Assembly (NCBI GenBank): GCA_036186865.1
Contig: AP025047.1
Coordinates: 26,367,253 to 26,431,252 of the forward strand
Direction of reading: 5' to 3'
Source of the DNA: Eustoma russellianum
Taxonomy: Eukaryota; Streptophyta; Magnoliopsida; Gentianales; Gentianaceae
Length of the DNA stretch: 64,000 nt
In this document: positions 54,001 to 64,000 of the stretch, one piece after another
Position numbering within the stretch: the stretch's first letter is position 1
Layout of the letters: the number at the start of each line of letters is the position of its first letter
Translations under genes and position numbers: made by a program
The notes under the pieces: model-generated
Told to the model about the DNA's origin: nothing
Databases searched by the model: none
The model's input: only the letters and a program-made list of their open reading frames with translations

Positions 54001-54917
54001 TTAAGCCTACACAGTGTCCTTCCTGTGAGTTGGCCTGTGCAGAGATTTTTCATATATTTTTACAATGCCAGTGTATCCGCCAAATTTGGGCTTTCTATGC
54101 TTCTTTTTTGGACGGTCCTTTTTACATGTCTATGCCGATATGTACATATTTGAAGGCATGGTGGTTTCGTTCCACGTCTACTACTCTCGTAGGAGTTTTG
54201 TGTATCATAGAACTAGGCATCATTATCTACAACGTATGGCGGGCATATGCATCACTCATCTACGGGGGTGAACTCACTTGTACAACGGATACTATAATGG
54301 CCTCTATCCGATCTGATATTTATCTCTAGGGCAAATCAATTGATGGCACCAAACTAGCAGCAGGTTTCCAGCCGTTGCAAAATGTGGGAATCTTACCGCC
54401 GCTCCGTATCAAACGAGTTCAGGTGGTGCATTAGATGTTCCCTCCCACAGGATGACTGAAGCTCAATACAAATGTGGCAGTGGGACATCACTTTGTGGCA
54501 GGGTGTGCAATTTTACGTGATTCTACATGTGCATGTATCAGTGCACTTTCTTTTCGCTTGCCATTGGTTTCTCCATTCATCGCGGAAACACAGGCGGCTC
54601 CTTTTGCCTTTCTATATTTCTTACCTGCTCATCCTCACATTATACTAGAGACCGATTGTCAAGAGCTATCCCGTACTCTTTCTCTGAAAAACGGTGCTCT
54701 CCACAATTGTGATTTACGAATGTTGCACGCTTTGATATTGAGCACTCAAACACAAGTGCTGGATGCATTTCAAGAGATGAATCTGGCAGCGCACTATTTA
54801 GCAGAATATGGCTTGAAGACTCCTAGGACCGCTTATTATATAGCATTCACAATCCCACCTCTTGTTTGTAGCTGCATATCATTAGATGTTACTATGGGAC
54901 ATCTTTGTCATGCTTGA
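51061..54917 (+). pseudogene. L14 ORF2: endonuclease, RT, zf-RVT, RNase H; broken
   Basis: Starts MNLMA, then a TAG where a Trp is usual (AWN-type motif). The endonuclease has GDFNTF (shifted, about 51,455), YTWADGRGLGRV and SSDHSPLLL. The RT has KLDMMNVFDR, a shift, GVKQGDPLSP and YEDDLLVF, with Ala of YADD changed to Glu. A clean piece (53,340-54,329) carries QAGRLVLLRYVLSSLPLHIM and zf-RVT (CPSCELACAEIFHIFLQC). RNase H (54,474-54,917) is open, but its first Asp is Asn (LNTNVAVG). Stops at about 51,937, 52,388, 52,799 and 53,246. Confidence 0.8.
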
Positions 54918-54980
54918 CAATGATCCTGAGTGCCATTGATCCCATCTTCCATATAGATTGGAAATCTTATACATTTGATT

Positions 54981-55002
54981 CCTGCATTCTAATGGATGCA
55001 GG
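54981..55002 (+). repeat. L14 hairpin
   Basis: CCTGCAT/ATGCAGG stem with an 8-nt loop, followed by CTGGGTATG. Confidence 0.7.
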
Positions 55003-55224
55003 CAGGCTGGGTATGATTTTTATTTTGGTTTCTTATATACTCCATCCTCTTGCTGGCAACTACGGATGGTTCCTATACTTATGTTTTGCTTTGCATGGCC
55101 TACGGTGGATATTACTGGCGATATAAAAGAAGCACACTGACGGCACAACCTTCTAGTTCCTGAGCAACTCATTCGATGTATTCTAGCAGTCCCAAATGGG
55201 GTAAATATGCATCTTTTTCCGTCG

Positions 55225-55260
55225 TGCAAGATTTTACCCACAAGGGTGGTTTTGCTTGAC
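55225..55260 (+). other. Conserved LINE 3' double hairpin, L14 copy
   Basis: Outer stem CAAG/CTTG partly kept; inner stem CCAC/GTGG intact with a flanking C-G-like extension. Confidence 0.65.
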
Positions 55261-55621
55261 AAGTTTTTAGTGAGGCATATCATATCCCATTTGGACATTA
55301 TACATTACCCCTGACTCTTAGCGGACTACACAGCTATATCTTTCGACCTTTAAGTTGTTTTGTCTTGTGATGCTTTGAACTCCTTTGTATTACTGGTATT
55401 CCTCCGCCATAAGTGAGGGCATCATAGTATAATTAACAATGAAGACACCGATCTCCTTTTATAAATATTTTTTTTAAATGAAGAACATTTTATTAAGATA
55501 AACCTCACTTATGATGGAGGGAAACCATATTACATAGAGGTTTGTCATATGGAAAAAATGGATGTAGTGATATAATGATTGTCAATCTCCAATCATATAT
55601 GATATGCCGAATTAAAACCTT

Positions 55622-55657
55622 ACCAAGTAAAACCATCCTTATGGATAAAACCTTGGC
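55622..55657 (-). other. Conserved LINE 3' double hairpin, L15 copy with compensatory inner stem
   Basis: Inner stem CCAT/ATGG replaces CCAC/GTGG (both sides changed, pairing kept). Outer stem GCCAAG/CTTGGT keeps pairing by a G-T wobble. Confidence 0.85.
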
Positions 55658-55697
55658 GAAGAAAAGTGTACATATTTATATAATTGGAGCATTGATC

Positions 55698-56390
55698 CTA
55701 TACAATTCGCACTGAATAATATAATGAAAATGAAGTATGTATAATATGTGTCATTCGATCCCACAGAAATTGCCCACTCACCCCATGTCTGAGTAGCCAA
55801 TGTAGAGACACAGCCACTGGCTGACTGGCCCTTAAAGTAAGCTCATACGCTACATCATAGACGAGAATAGCACATACTCTTTGGTGTATCATAAATGCGA
55901 GAAAACGCCAAGGTAAAAGGAATTCCAGCATCATTAGAGGCAAGTCCTGCATTCGTGGCATATGGTGGTTCCAGGCATTGTAAACAGAATCCATGCATGC
56001 CATATAAAATAAACGGTCAATGCTGAATAATCAATATGTAGGAAGAATAAGAAGACTAGCATGAACATACCAACGTTGCCTGCATTCACAAGGAATAAGG
56101 CAACAACAGAAAACTATGTCCCTGATATTTGTACGTCGCATCACAAACATTATGAAGCCATCTGTTTTATACTCAAACACAACAGAATAAAAAGTGTCAC
56201 TGTCCATATGGTAAATGAGATAGAGTGTAGCAAATAAAGGGAACTGTAAGATCAAAGAAAACATACTCACGTTACCTATGTCAATGTGCCATAGACAACA
56301 AAGGCCGAAACACGCCAACCCATCGAGATACATCAAAATCGCAAGGATGGGACCAAAGAGTCCAAAATAATTGCTCCACAAACTTTCCAC
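55698..56390 (-). other. L15 ORF3-like frame, one stop
   Basis: Two open pieces in the same frame (56,390-56,031 and 56,003-55,698) are separated by one stop and run up to the codons INMYTF at the double hairpin, after which a 1-nt loss shifts the frame. The translation is hydrophobic (LFGPILAILMYL, IVFCCCLIPC). It supports, weakly, a shared open frame downstream of ORF2. Confidence 0.3.
56075..56299 (-). repeat. L15 hairpin array
   Basis: 56,075-56,105 (GTTGCCT arms, partial) and 56,271-56,299 (GTTGTCTATG/CATAGGTAAC with wobbles), 196 nt apart. They are followed by TTGGTATG and TGAGTATG. Confidence 0.65.
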
Positions 56391-56404
56391 GGCAAGGATG
56401 ATAA

Positions 56405-59400
56405 TTATGAGTAAAGTGTTACACCTGCAGATCTTAATCCATGCCGAGAGAGTGTATGCGCCGCAGTGTTAGTCTCTCTTGGAGAATAAGATAGGGATGA
56501 AGAATTCAAGCACAAAAATTGTATTGTACGTTGCAAGTCCGAAGCATTTGGTCCTATGAAATTTTCCGGAGTCGATAAATGGTGCAGCAACATTTTACAA
56601 TCAGTTTCATGGATGAGATGGTCATAGTCCCTTGAGTAATAGATGAGGGCATATTGAAGTGCCATAAGCTCAGCTCTCAAAGATGTCATAATAGGCAAAC
56701 AAAAACCGATAGCGGAAATGAGATCCCCATTATGATTACGCAACACCCCAGTTGCATCTGCGCTTAATCTGCCCCACCGTTGAATCAACATTTAGTTTTA
56801 ATTTACCTATTGCCGGAATCTCCCAACGGACTAATTTTGGTCTATTTGACCGAAAAGGCGGTGAATAAGAAAGGCGTGCCAAATGTGGTATGTGTGGAGC
56901 ATACTTACGGCCCTACATCGTTGCACACCAAGTAAATATATGCTCCCGAGTCATTTCGTACAATCTCTTATATGAAAAACTACTTCCCCAAATTTGATAG
57001 TTGTATACTCTTTCCAGATAACCTAGAGTACCAAGGATGGAACAACAACACGTAAAAGACCCAGCATTGTGTGTAGCGACGAAGTGCGCCACCATCGGCT
57101 CAGAAAGCCATGAACTGTAGAATGATTTGGTGTTGTCCTTGAAAATATTATTGAGATCTCCTGCCATAGAGGCTTTATTGATTGGAAACCAAGAAAAATG
57201 TGATCTAAATGATCCGAAAGTATTTTGCAGAAGACACATTGTGCTGGAAAAATATTTTGCCACTTTTGTAAATTGTCTTGCAGAGGCAATGAGCGCATCC
57301 ATAATCTCAAAATAAACAGTCGTCCACCCAAAGGCAAGTGCGGCCACCATACATATTTGTATTGATCAAAATGAATAGAGGGCGAAACCAGCTGCGTATA
57401 GGAAGACTTGATAGAAAATTTTCCTGAGGCTTCAGTCGTCCACTAATATCCATCCGGAGTAAGACGCACACGAGGAATCATATAATAATTAATTCGACAA
57501 AGTCGCTTCCATGTAGCTGAATGATATTTATGAGAATACATTGTTGCCTGTTGTCCATATTTTGCCTGGCTGTACACTGCCCACAGAGATGATGAGTGAT
57601 GATACTTCCATCATAATAGACAATCATACGCCTACTCGATAGATGATAGACTGCGGATGTCTAAACCGCCATTGTCCTTAGGCCGACATACACTTTCCCA
57701 GGATTTCCAATGATGTCACCATTCCACAAAAATTGTGACATTTTCCTATTTAAAACATCCAATACTAACTTTGGTAGTCTTGAACTTGATACAATATGTA
57801 GCGGAATTAAACATAAGACATGGCGAATTAATATCACACGACCAGCCATAGAGAGTAATTTCAATGACCATGCATTAAGTGTGGCATCAAATTGAGCAAT
57901 TAAAGAAGTACAATATGCCGCACGATTGATACCTTTATATAAATAGGATCCAAGATATTTAATAGGTAAAAAAGTCAGGCGCCTACCTAACGTACGTGAA
58001 ATTCAGGTCCCAGATACACCTGCTCCGACAACCACCTGACCTTTTTTGAAGATTTACCAATTGTCCCGAAGCCTGCTGATATGTATCAAAATATTTGCGA
58101 AAAAGCTGCAAATTTTGAATTGAGCCATTTAAGAAAATTACAAGGTCATATGCAAATTCCAAATGTGATACCCTAGGCACTCTGCCAGCTTGAAACCCAT
58201 GGAGAGCCCATCCGCCATTAAAGCATTCAGTTCGTGAAAAAATCATTCACAAGCGAGAATAAATAGACGAGGTGATAGAGGATCACCTTGTTTAACCCTA
58301 TGCGCCATAGCAAAAAAACCCGTTGGTTTCCCATTAATTAAAATCGAACATCGAGTGGCCACGAAGTTGTTCATAAAAAGTCTTACAAATTGGGAATGGA
58401 ATCCAAATTTCATTAGCAGCTTCTTTAAATATATCCAAAAAACTCTATCAAACGCCTTTGCCATATCTAATTTGATAATAACATTGCCACCACGAGATGG
58501 CCAATCGATAACATGAATCAATTCCTGAGCGAGGAGAATCTGCTCCATAATATCCCTTCCCTTCATAAACCCTGCCTGTTCTGGGGATATTATTTTCGGC
58601 AATAGCAGTGACAGCCTTGTAGCTAGCAGTTGAGTGATCACCTTGGTTAAGAAATTAGTCAGGCAAATAGGATGATACTCATAAAAGGTTGTTGGATTTG
58701 TCACTTTGGTATTAGCATTATAAGGGCTGCGCCCACCAGACCTGGCGACAGAATGCCGATAAAAAACTCTTGTTGGGCTCAAAGCCCACACTGCCTGCTC
58801 AACCTCCTGTAATTCGGGCATCGAGAGTAAGGTGTGGTTATCATCATCAGAAATTAATCATGGGATGTGCTGTAAAATAGAAGTGTGATTGTCAGTCCAT
58901 GTCCCCGTGAATAATGCCTGAAAATAACCGATGGCCTCAATTTCAATATCCTGCTCACTATCACACTCTACACCATCCTCACATAGTATCTGCTTAATTG
59001 ATTGCCTTATATGCCTCTCTTTTACGGTTTGATGAAAGAAACAAGTGTTCGCATCACCCTCTTGCATCCACATCACATTTGCCTTTTGTTTCTAAAAGGA
59101 TAGTGCTCGAGATTGCACAAGGCGCAATTTAGCCATGCCCAAATGGTAAGCCATTCTCATATCATCAGATGGAGACAAATCATATTCTTGTTCACACCTG
59201 GTGGCCTTGATCTCGGGAAGCGCGACAGCATACAAAAATTGCTAAAGACATCCTTATTCCACTAACGCAATTGCATCTTCAATTTGCTTAACTTTTTATA
59301 AAATCCTCTCATTCCCCCTACAGTCGGATATGATCGCCGATTATGTTCCACAAAACCGTCAAAATCTGGATGTGTTGTCCAGATATCTAAATATCAAAAG

Positions 59401-60100
59401 GAAGCTGGTCTATGAGACATTGCCGCTGAACAATCAAGAAAAATAGGAGAGTGATCCGAAGTGGCACAGTTCAGATGTTGAGATTGAACAACTTCAAATA
59501 AATCAAAAAACTCAGAAGTGCAAAGATATCGATCTAGGAGATGCCACACTTGGCCCAAGCCACGACCACTACTCCATGTATAGGGTGATACCTGGAAATT
59601 AATTGATTGCAGATAGCAGGCAGAAATAAACCCATTGAAATCCGGTAATGTGCAAAGGGACGGAGATGAATGTCCTTCATGCTCATCAAGAGTCAAAAAG
59701 GTATTAAAGTCTCCTCCAAGAAGCCAAGGTAATTCTAACGCAGCGTGAAGTGAAGCTAGATCCTCCCATAACGGGCGTCGTGCCATAATAGTGTGAAGGC
59801 CATAAACCACTATACACCAAAAGAATCACCTATGCGTAGCCAACGAAGCCTCAAGGAATGATTCTGCACGCCCGAACGCTAATCTTCTTGTTGAAAAAAT
59901 GAATCCCTCCAAAATATCCAAAAACAATCACGGTTGACAGATAATGCTTCAGAAAAACCAAGCTAAAGGCGATAAGATACCAACGAAGATGGCCTAGCCT
60001 TAGGCTCAATAATCATAAGAAACTGCAGATGGTATCGTCGAACTAATGATACTAATCGATCCAATGAGGTGCGAATACCTCTAACATTCCAAATCATCAT
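56405..60100 (-). pseudogene. L15 ORF2: endonuclease, RT, zf-RVT, RNase H; broken
   Basis: Begins MMIWNVRGIRTSL at 60,100. The endonuclease has LLGGDFNTF and TSDHSPIF after a frameshift (about 59,815). The RT has KLDMAKAFDRV, RVKQGDPLSP (usual Gly changed to Arg) and FAYDLVIF, where the second catalytic motif has lost an Asp to Tyr. LPKLVLDVLNRKMSQFLW (about 57,780), zf-RVT (57,337-57,020) and RNase H with ETDCKML follow; a shift hits the RNase H start near 56,780. It is non-functional. Confidence 0.8.
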
Positions 60101-61439
60101 CTTTGTTTCTTATATAATGTATCAAAAGAGTTTGAGAGAGTGGCACGAGATCGAAAAATGGTGGTGAAGCTGGCTTAGCTGCTCTGTGTTGACGTCGCAA
60201 TAATTTTGGTGGTACTTGGATGTGATTGTCATTCCCTGAAGATGATGGTATTGCAGGGTGGTGGAGGGAAGCCTTATTAATCTCCCGATACTTGCCATCT
60301 ATAACAATTGATTGAACAAAGTCACTAACATGAGTAGCAAAAATGGCCTCTGAAGCAGTATGAGATACTGGATCATTATAGTCTTCATCATTGCCACCAT
60401 CTGAAAGCGAGGTAACATTAGGGTTAGTAGGCAGATCAACTAAGATGCTATCATCAACTCCCTTCAATCAGGATAAATCATGTGTATCCGAGACCACATT
60501 CGGTATCATATCTGGAGAATGCAACACCAATGAAACAGAAATATCAGAAATATCATGGACATCCTCGATTGCATTATTGGATTGCTGCTCGATATTAGCT
60601 GAAATCAGGTGTGGTACTGTCGGCTTAAGATGTGGTTTTTTTGGTGTCCATCTTTGGGGGCGCTCTTTGTTACCACAGTTTGCCACCATTTGCACATGAT
60701 TTTCAGTAGTTGGCCGAGCATCGACTGATTCATGTTTACCACATGATATAGCTTTATGACCAAGGCACGAACAAGTAGTATAGTACATGGGTAAATCCTC
60801 ATAGGTAACAGCTTTAGAGATACAACGATTAAAAGCCTGTATAAAAATACGCGCAGGCAGTTCTTAAGACACATCAAGCTCAATACATAAACGCGCCACT
60901 GATGGACGCAAATTCTCGGTGGTGGCCAAGTCCAACTTCATTGGTGTTCCTAACATGTGACCAATCTGAAATAAAGCCTAACATTAATGGAAATGAATTG
61001 GGAGTCCCGAGAGAGAAACCCAAACTGGTACAATAGGAACATCAACTTTATGATCATAATCAGGGGTCCATTTGGTGACCCGCATATATTTACCAGAAAT
61101 AGTCCAACTTTGGCATGCAAAGCAACGTAAATAATCTTGTTCCTGTGCAAAAGTCAGCAAAACATGATTTGTATCGAGAAAGCCAATACATACCGTGCTG
61201 ACGAAACCAATGCGATCAATAGTGGTGCGAATAGTGGCAAGAGGTGGTCCATACCAAAAAGTGCCTACTAAAGAAAACCTGCATGGTTCCACCAACGTGG
61301 TAATTTCTTCATCTATGAAAGCCATCATAGGACTACCCTCGTATTTCTGAATTAGATTTGATGGAACGGATGAAGAAGATGAAGTCTTGAATAATGATGC
61401 AAAGGACCATGGTTTCTGCGAAGGTGGCGGCGTGGCCAT
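60081..61439 (-). pseudogene. L15 ORF1 (DUF4283, zinc knuckle), four in-frame stops
   Basis: One frame from ATG 61,439 (MATPPPSQKPWSFASLF). DUF4283: YEGSPMMAFIDEEI, LVGTFWYGPPLAT, ISGKYMRVTKWTPDYD and PIVPVWVSLSGLPIHF; then stops at about 60,984 and 60,978, another at about 60,865, the knuckle TTCSCLGHKAISC, and one stop at 60,468. Near the end a 1-nt change makes the frame run past the ORF2 start to 60,081, lengthening the overlap; the original TGA is visible at 60,099-60,097, overlapping the ORF2 ATG. Confidence 0.78.
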
Positions 61440-61612
61440 CGTAGCGATCGCAGGTGTTGGGAAGATGAAAAAGGAAAACAGAAAATAGCGCAAAATAATA
61501 GAGATAAATGGAATGTAGAAACGGAAATTGAAAATCGTTGCAATGTAGATTTGTTTCGATCAGTGTTGAAACTGCAAAGATGGCGGCGGAGGCTTACACC
61601 TGCATTACATTC

Positions 61613-62090
61613 TCCTTTTTTTAAATAAAGCCACTTGTATTATTATTCTGTAGCCTCACTTTTGGCGAAGGAAAACCATATTTCATCAAGTGCATCATAT
61701 GAAAAAAGATAGTGAAGCTAGCTAATGATCGTCAACCTCCAATCATATATGATATGTCGCATTAAAACCTTGCCAAGTAACCACCCTTGTGGATAAAACA
61801 TTGGCGAAGGAAAAAGCATACATATTTATATAATTGGAGCGTTGAGCCAATACAACTGAAAAGATGGCGCAATATAAGTGAAGAAGTTGTGGCACGGCCG
61901 CTGCAATCAGGAAAGTTCTACAACTCCAGGGCTGAGAGCATGAAGTCGATGGAGAGATTGTATTACAGTATGCCCTTGACAGCCATCACTCTATGTTGGT
62001 AATTGGTGATGCGTCTACCGCCAGCGTGTTGTCCATTGGGATGATCCTTAGAATGTGCAATTGACACAATGCGCAAATGATTAGGAGAGC
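61613..62090 (-). mobile_element. LINE L16: 3' end only
   Basis: A tail with AATAATAATAC, terminal block (CCTTCGCCAAAAGTGAGG in sense), double hairpin, then about 250 nt of 3' region, truncated at a TA microsatellite. No ORF2 sequence. Confidence 0.75.
61772..61805 (-). other. Conserved LINE 3' double hairpin, L16 copy
   Basis: GCCAA/TTGGC and CCAC/GTGG kept. Three bases shorter on the 3' side of the inner stem. Confidence 0.75.
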
Positions 62091-62117
62091 ATATATATAT
62101 GTATATATATGTATGTA
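62091..62117. repeat. (TA)n/(TATG)n microsatellite at the L16 end
   Basis: TA and GTATATAT units, as at the other LINE boundaries. Confidence 0.85.
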
Positions 62118-62750
62118 TTCCTCCTACATACATATTTGGTGTGAAATAAATAGCTTTAAACATGTTTATGATATAAATATGTATAAAATAGAGTATGATA
62201 GAAAAAATGATTATCTTATATATATTCTTAAGAATATGGGTACATAGATATGAAATTAGGGTTTTTGGTTGTTTTAGCTGAGTGTAAGATGTGTATTTTA
62301 AGGAAATATGGAGGGATATAATAAAAGAAAAATGGGTTGTTTTTTAGTAGAGTGGCCGAGGGTTTAGAATATAGAGAATGAGGTATTTTCATTATTTAGG
62401 ACATGGTTTATGTGTATATAAGTGGGATTTTTAGAATAGGATAATGTGAGAAGGTTTAAGAGCATATAGATGAGGAAATGTATAAGTTGGACAAGGCATA
62501 TGCATAAATAGTTACATCTCATAAAATGTTTTAGAAAGTTCATCCTTGCACGTAGAATCATATCATATAGACGGATATTCCATGACATGTTTGCAGTAAT
62601 TATATGTTCATTTGGTGCACGGTCATGGCATCCAAACCGAGGTGGTTGATGTCATGAGGCATACAGTATGTTATCAACGATTTGAGCGCCGCATGATATT
62701 GGAAACAATTGGGGTTGATGTCATATGCATACATTATTTACAGGCTTGAG
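62118..62750. other. AT-rich stretch, nothing recognised
   Basis: About 630 nt with no convincing ORF, LTR boundary or LINE motif. It may be an old LTR or intergenic sequence. Confidence 0.5.
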
Positions 62751-63739
62751 TGTAACACCTTATCGAGGGCAAGAGTATATGGAATATCAAGTTACCGTTA
62801 GTAATATGTACATATAATGTAGCACCATGTGGACTCATCAAGATTCATATTTGTACATATTTCTATACGAGGATTATTCCATTTCTATGACGATATTATT
62901 TGCTTGTAAGTAAAAGTGTCACAGTTATCATATGGAAAAGATCAGGATTATTAAAATGTTATGTTTTGACATACTACAGGAAAATGGATATTGTTACATG
63001 ATTTACAGTTATGTTAATGACATTGTTTTAAACACACAGCATCATAAGAGTATCGCATTTAGATGATTTCTATAGGGATTAAATGCATCTAGATGATAAG
63101 AATAAGTATGATGATATCTTATACCTTGATTAAGATTCTAAGTATGGAGATATATGTTAGTGGCGTTTGCCACAGACTTGATAGTATAAATTTTTTACAT
63201 GATAGAGATATATGTGTTACATGTTATTTATTTACTATTATGTTATGCACTTTATTTATTTAAGTTTGAGGTGTGAAATGTTATGTTGTTTATCTATGTA
63301 TTGTTACTTTATTACCCATCTCCCATGCATGATCCACATGACGTATCTAGCAGATTACTTGCTAGAGGATTAGTGTTAGTGCTCATACTTTCCTTATTAC
63401 ATTACAGATAATAGGGACCTTGACGCCTTGTTCATTGAGGAAGGACCCTGGCTAGAGTACTCATGAGTTGAGTTGTAGGCTAGAGTTATGTATTGGATAC
63501 GTTGGGCATTTTGATCCTGATGTACTTAGATTATTTTTGAGACATTGTACATTATGATTTGTACTAACTTATGACAATTTGTATTGATATGCATCGTATG
63601 TTTATATTTATTTTGCTTCCGCTATCTCGATTTATAATTCATGCCTACATGCACATGTATACTATCGACGCCTTGTACTTATTGTAGTATAGTATGGCGG
63701 GTGCACACTTCCAAAACCTTAATTCTAGGCTTGGCGCTA
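62751..63739 (+). repeat. Probable 5' LTR of a gypsy-type retrotransposon
   Basis: TGTAACACCTTATC is a typical start and TTGGCGCTACA a typical end of plant chromovirus (Tekay/Del-like) LTRs, giving 989 bp. A PBS-like sequence follows at once. The second LTR and coding region lie outside the window, so lineage is an inference from the LTR ends. Confidence 0.6.
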
Positions 63740-63740
63740 C

Positions 63741-63753
63741 AGTGGTATTAGAG
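63741..63753 (+). promoter_or_regulatory. Probable primer-binding site of the right-edge LTR element
   Basis: TGGTATTAGAGAC, close to the initiator-Met tRNA complement, one base after the LTR end. Confidence 0.6.
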
Positions 63754-64000
63754 ACTAAGGCTCTAGAACTATGGCAGAAACAGTAAAGTAAACGCCGTAG
63801 AGTTTAAGTGATGATTGTAGAACTTAAGCGATGATTTTAGATTGAGAGATTCAGGCTTAGACTAAGCTTACTACATTGGTCTATGGTTAACGGACAAAAT
63901 AACAACACTTTATTTAAGTAATTGACAGATATAGAGAAAACTGTAATAATTCGAAACACTGCCTAAGGAGTATAGAATAATAACTTGAATAAATACTGCT
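63754..64000 (+). other. Start of the internal region of the right-edge LTR element
   Basis: The leader after the PBS; no ORF is evident before the window ends. Confidence 0.4.

Larger units (their letters stand above)
50130..55450 (+). mobile_element. LINE L14: nearly full-length, lacking the ORF1 N-terminus
   Basis: Starts inside DUF4283 (LDKTHILINF), then the rest of ORF1 (to 51,064), ORF2 (51,061-54,917), a hairpin, the double hairpin and a terminal block (ATTCCTCCGCCATAAGTGAG, about 55,400). It ends tail-to-tail with L15. It is heavily mutated. Confidence 0.82.
55466..61612 (-). mobile_element. LINE L15: full-length but mutated, same subfamily as L5
   Basis: Leader (about 61,440-61,612), ORF1 (61,439-60,081), ORF2 (60,100-56,405) and a 3' region with two hairpins and the double hairpin, ending at a T run near 55,466. 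It is tail-to-tail with L14. ORF1 and endonuclease wording (WNVRGIRTSL, SNSF/LSQT tail) matches L5. Several stops and frameshifts are present. Confidence 0.85.

Noticed and set aside
49170..55450. L13 plus L14 as a single twin-primed (5'-inverted) LINE insertion
   Set aside because: In twin priming the inverted and forward parts do not overlap in the element; here the L13 segment is also present in L14, so two copies are involved.
62118..64000. Host protein-coding gene at the right edge
   Set aside because: Only one frame above 70 codons, without domain or initiation context; LTR-type ends and a PBS explain the last 1.2 kb better.

Overview
This 64 kb window is plant nuclear DNA made almost entirely of retrotransposons. 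It holds about sixteen LINE (plant L1-type) copies or fragments, three Ty1-copia-class LTR elements, one further LTR at the right edge, and the remains of one host gene, an 11S globulin (legumin-type) seed-storage gene. DUF4283-type ORF1 proteins, LINE RTs fused to a zf-RVT region and a plant RNase H, initiator-Met tRNA primer-binding sites and the 11S gene all indicate an angiosperm. The globulin wording suggests a eudicot, perhaps an asterid, but that is inference. No tRNA, rRNA or intact host gene was seen.

Layout: LINE fragments L1 (-), L2 (+), L3 (+); full-length but mutated L4 (+, 3.05-9.39 kb) tail-to-tail with full-length L5 (-, 9.39-15.4 kb); truncated L6 and L7 (-); the 11S pseudogene on the minus strand in two pieces (17.08-18.01 and 31.84-32.09 kb). 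The pieces are split by a minus-strand copia element (18,011-31,835, TSD GAGCT), itself split by a plus-strand Sirevirus-like element (18,759-27,050, TSD TAATA). Then come L8 (-, full-length), L9 and L10 (-), and L11 (-) interrupted by a young gag-less copia (41,645-45,472, identical-looking 235-bp LTRs, TSD GCACC). L12 and L13 (-), L14 (+), full-length L15 (-) and L16 (-) follow, with a probable gypsy-type LTR (62,751-63,739) at the end.

How the parts work together: a complete LINE has a GC-rich 5' leader, ORF1 (DUF4283 plus zinc knuckle), ORF2 (endonuclease, RT, zf-RVT, RNase H) overlapping ORF1 through an ATGA or TAATG stop-start, and a 0.7-1 kb 3' region. That 3' region is the most unusual part. 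It carries (i) a series of hairpins, often about 200 nt apart, whose stems change sequence but keep pairing and are usually followed by a GGTAYG-like word; (ii) a 36-nt nested double hairpin near the 3' end, present in 13 copies with compensatory changes in both stems; and (iii) in several copies a long open frame downstream of ORF2 running into that motif, a possible third ORF. Every LINE whose coding region can be judged has disabling changes; only the short visible part of L1 ORF1 is clean. The locus is therefore most likely a heterochromatic retrotransposon graveyard.
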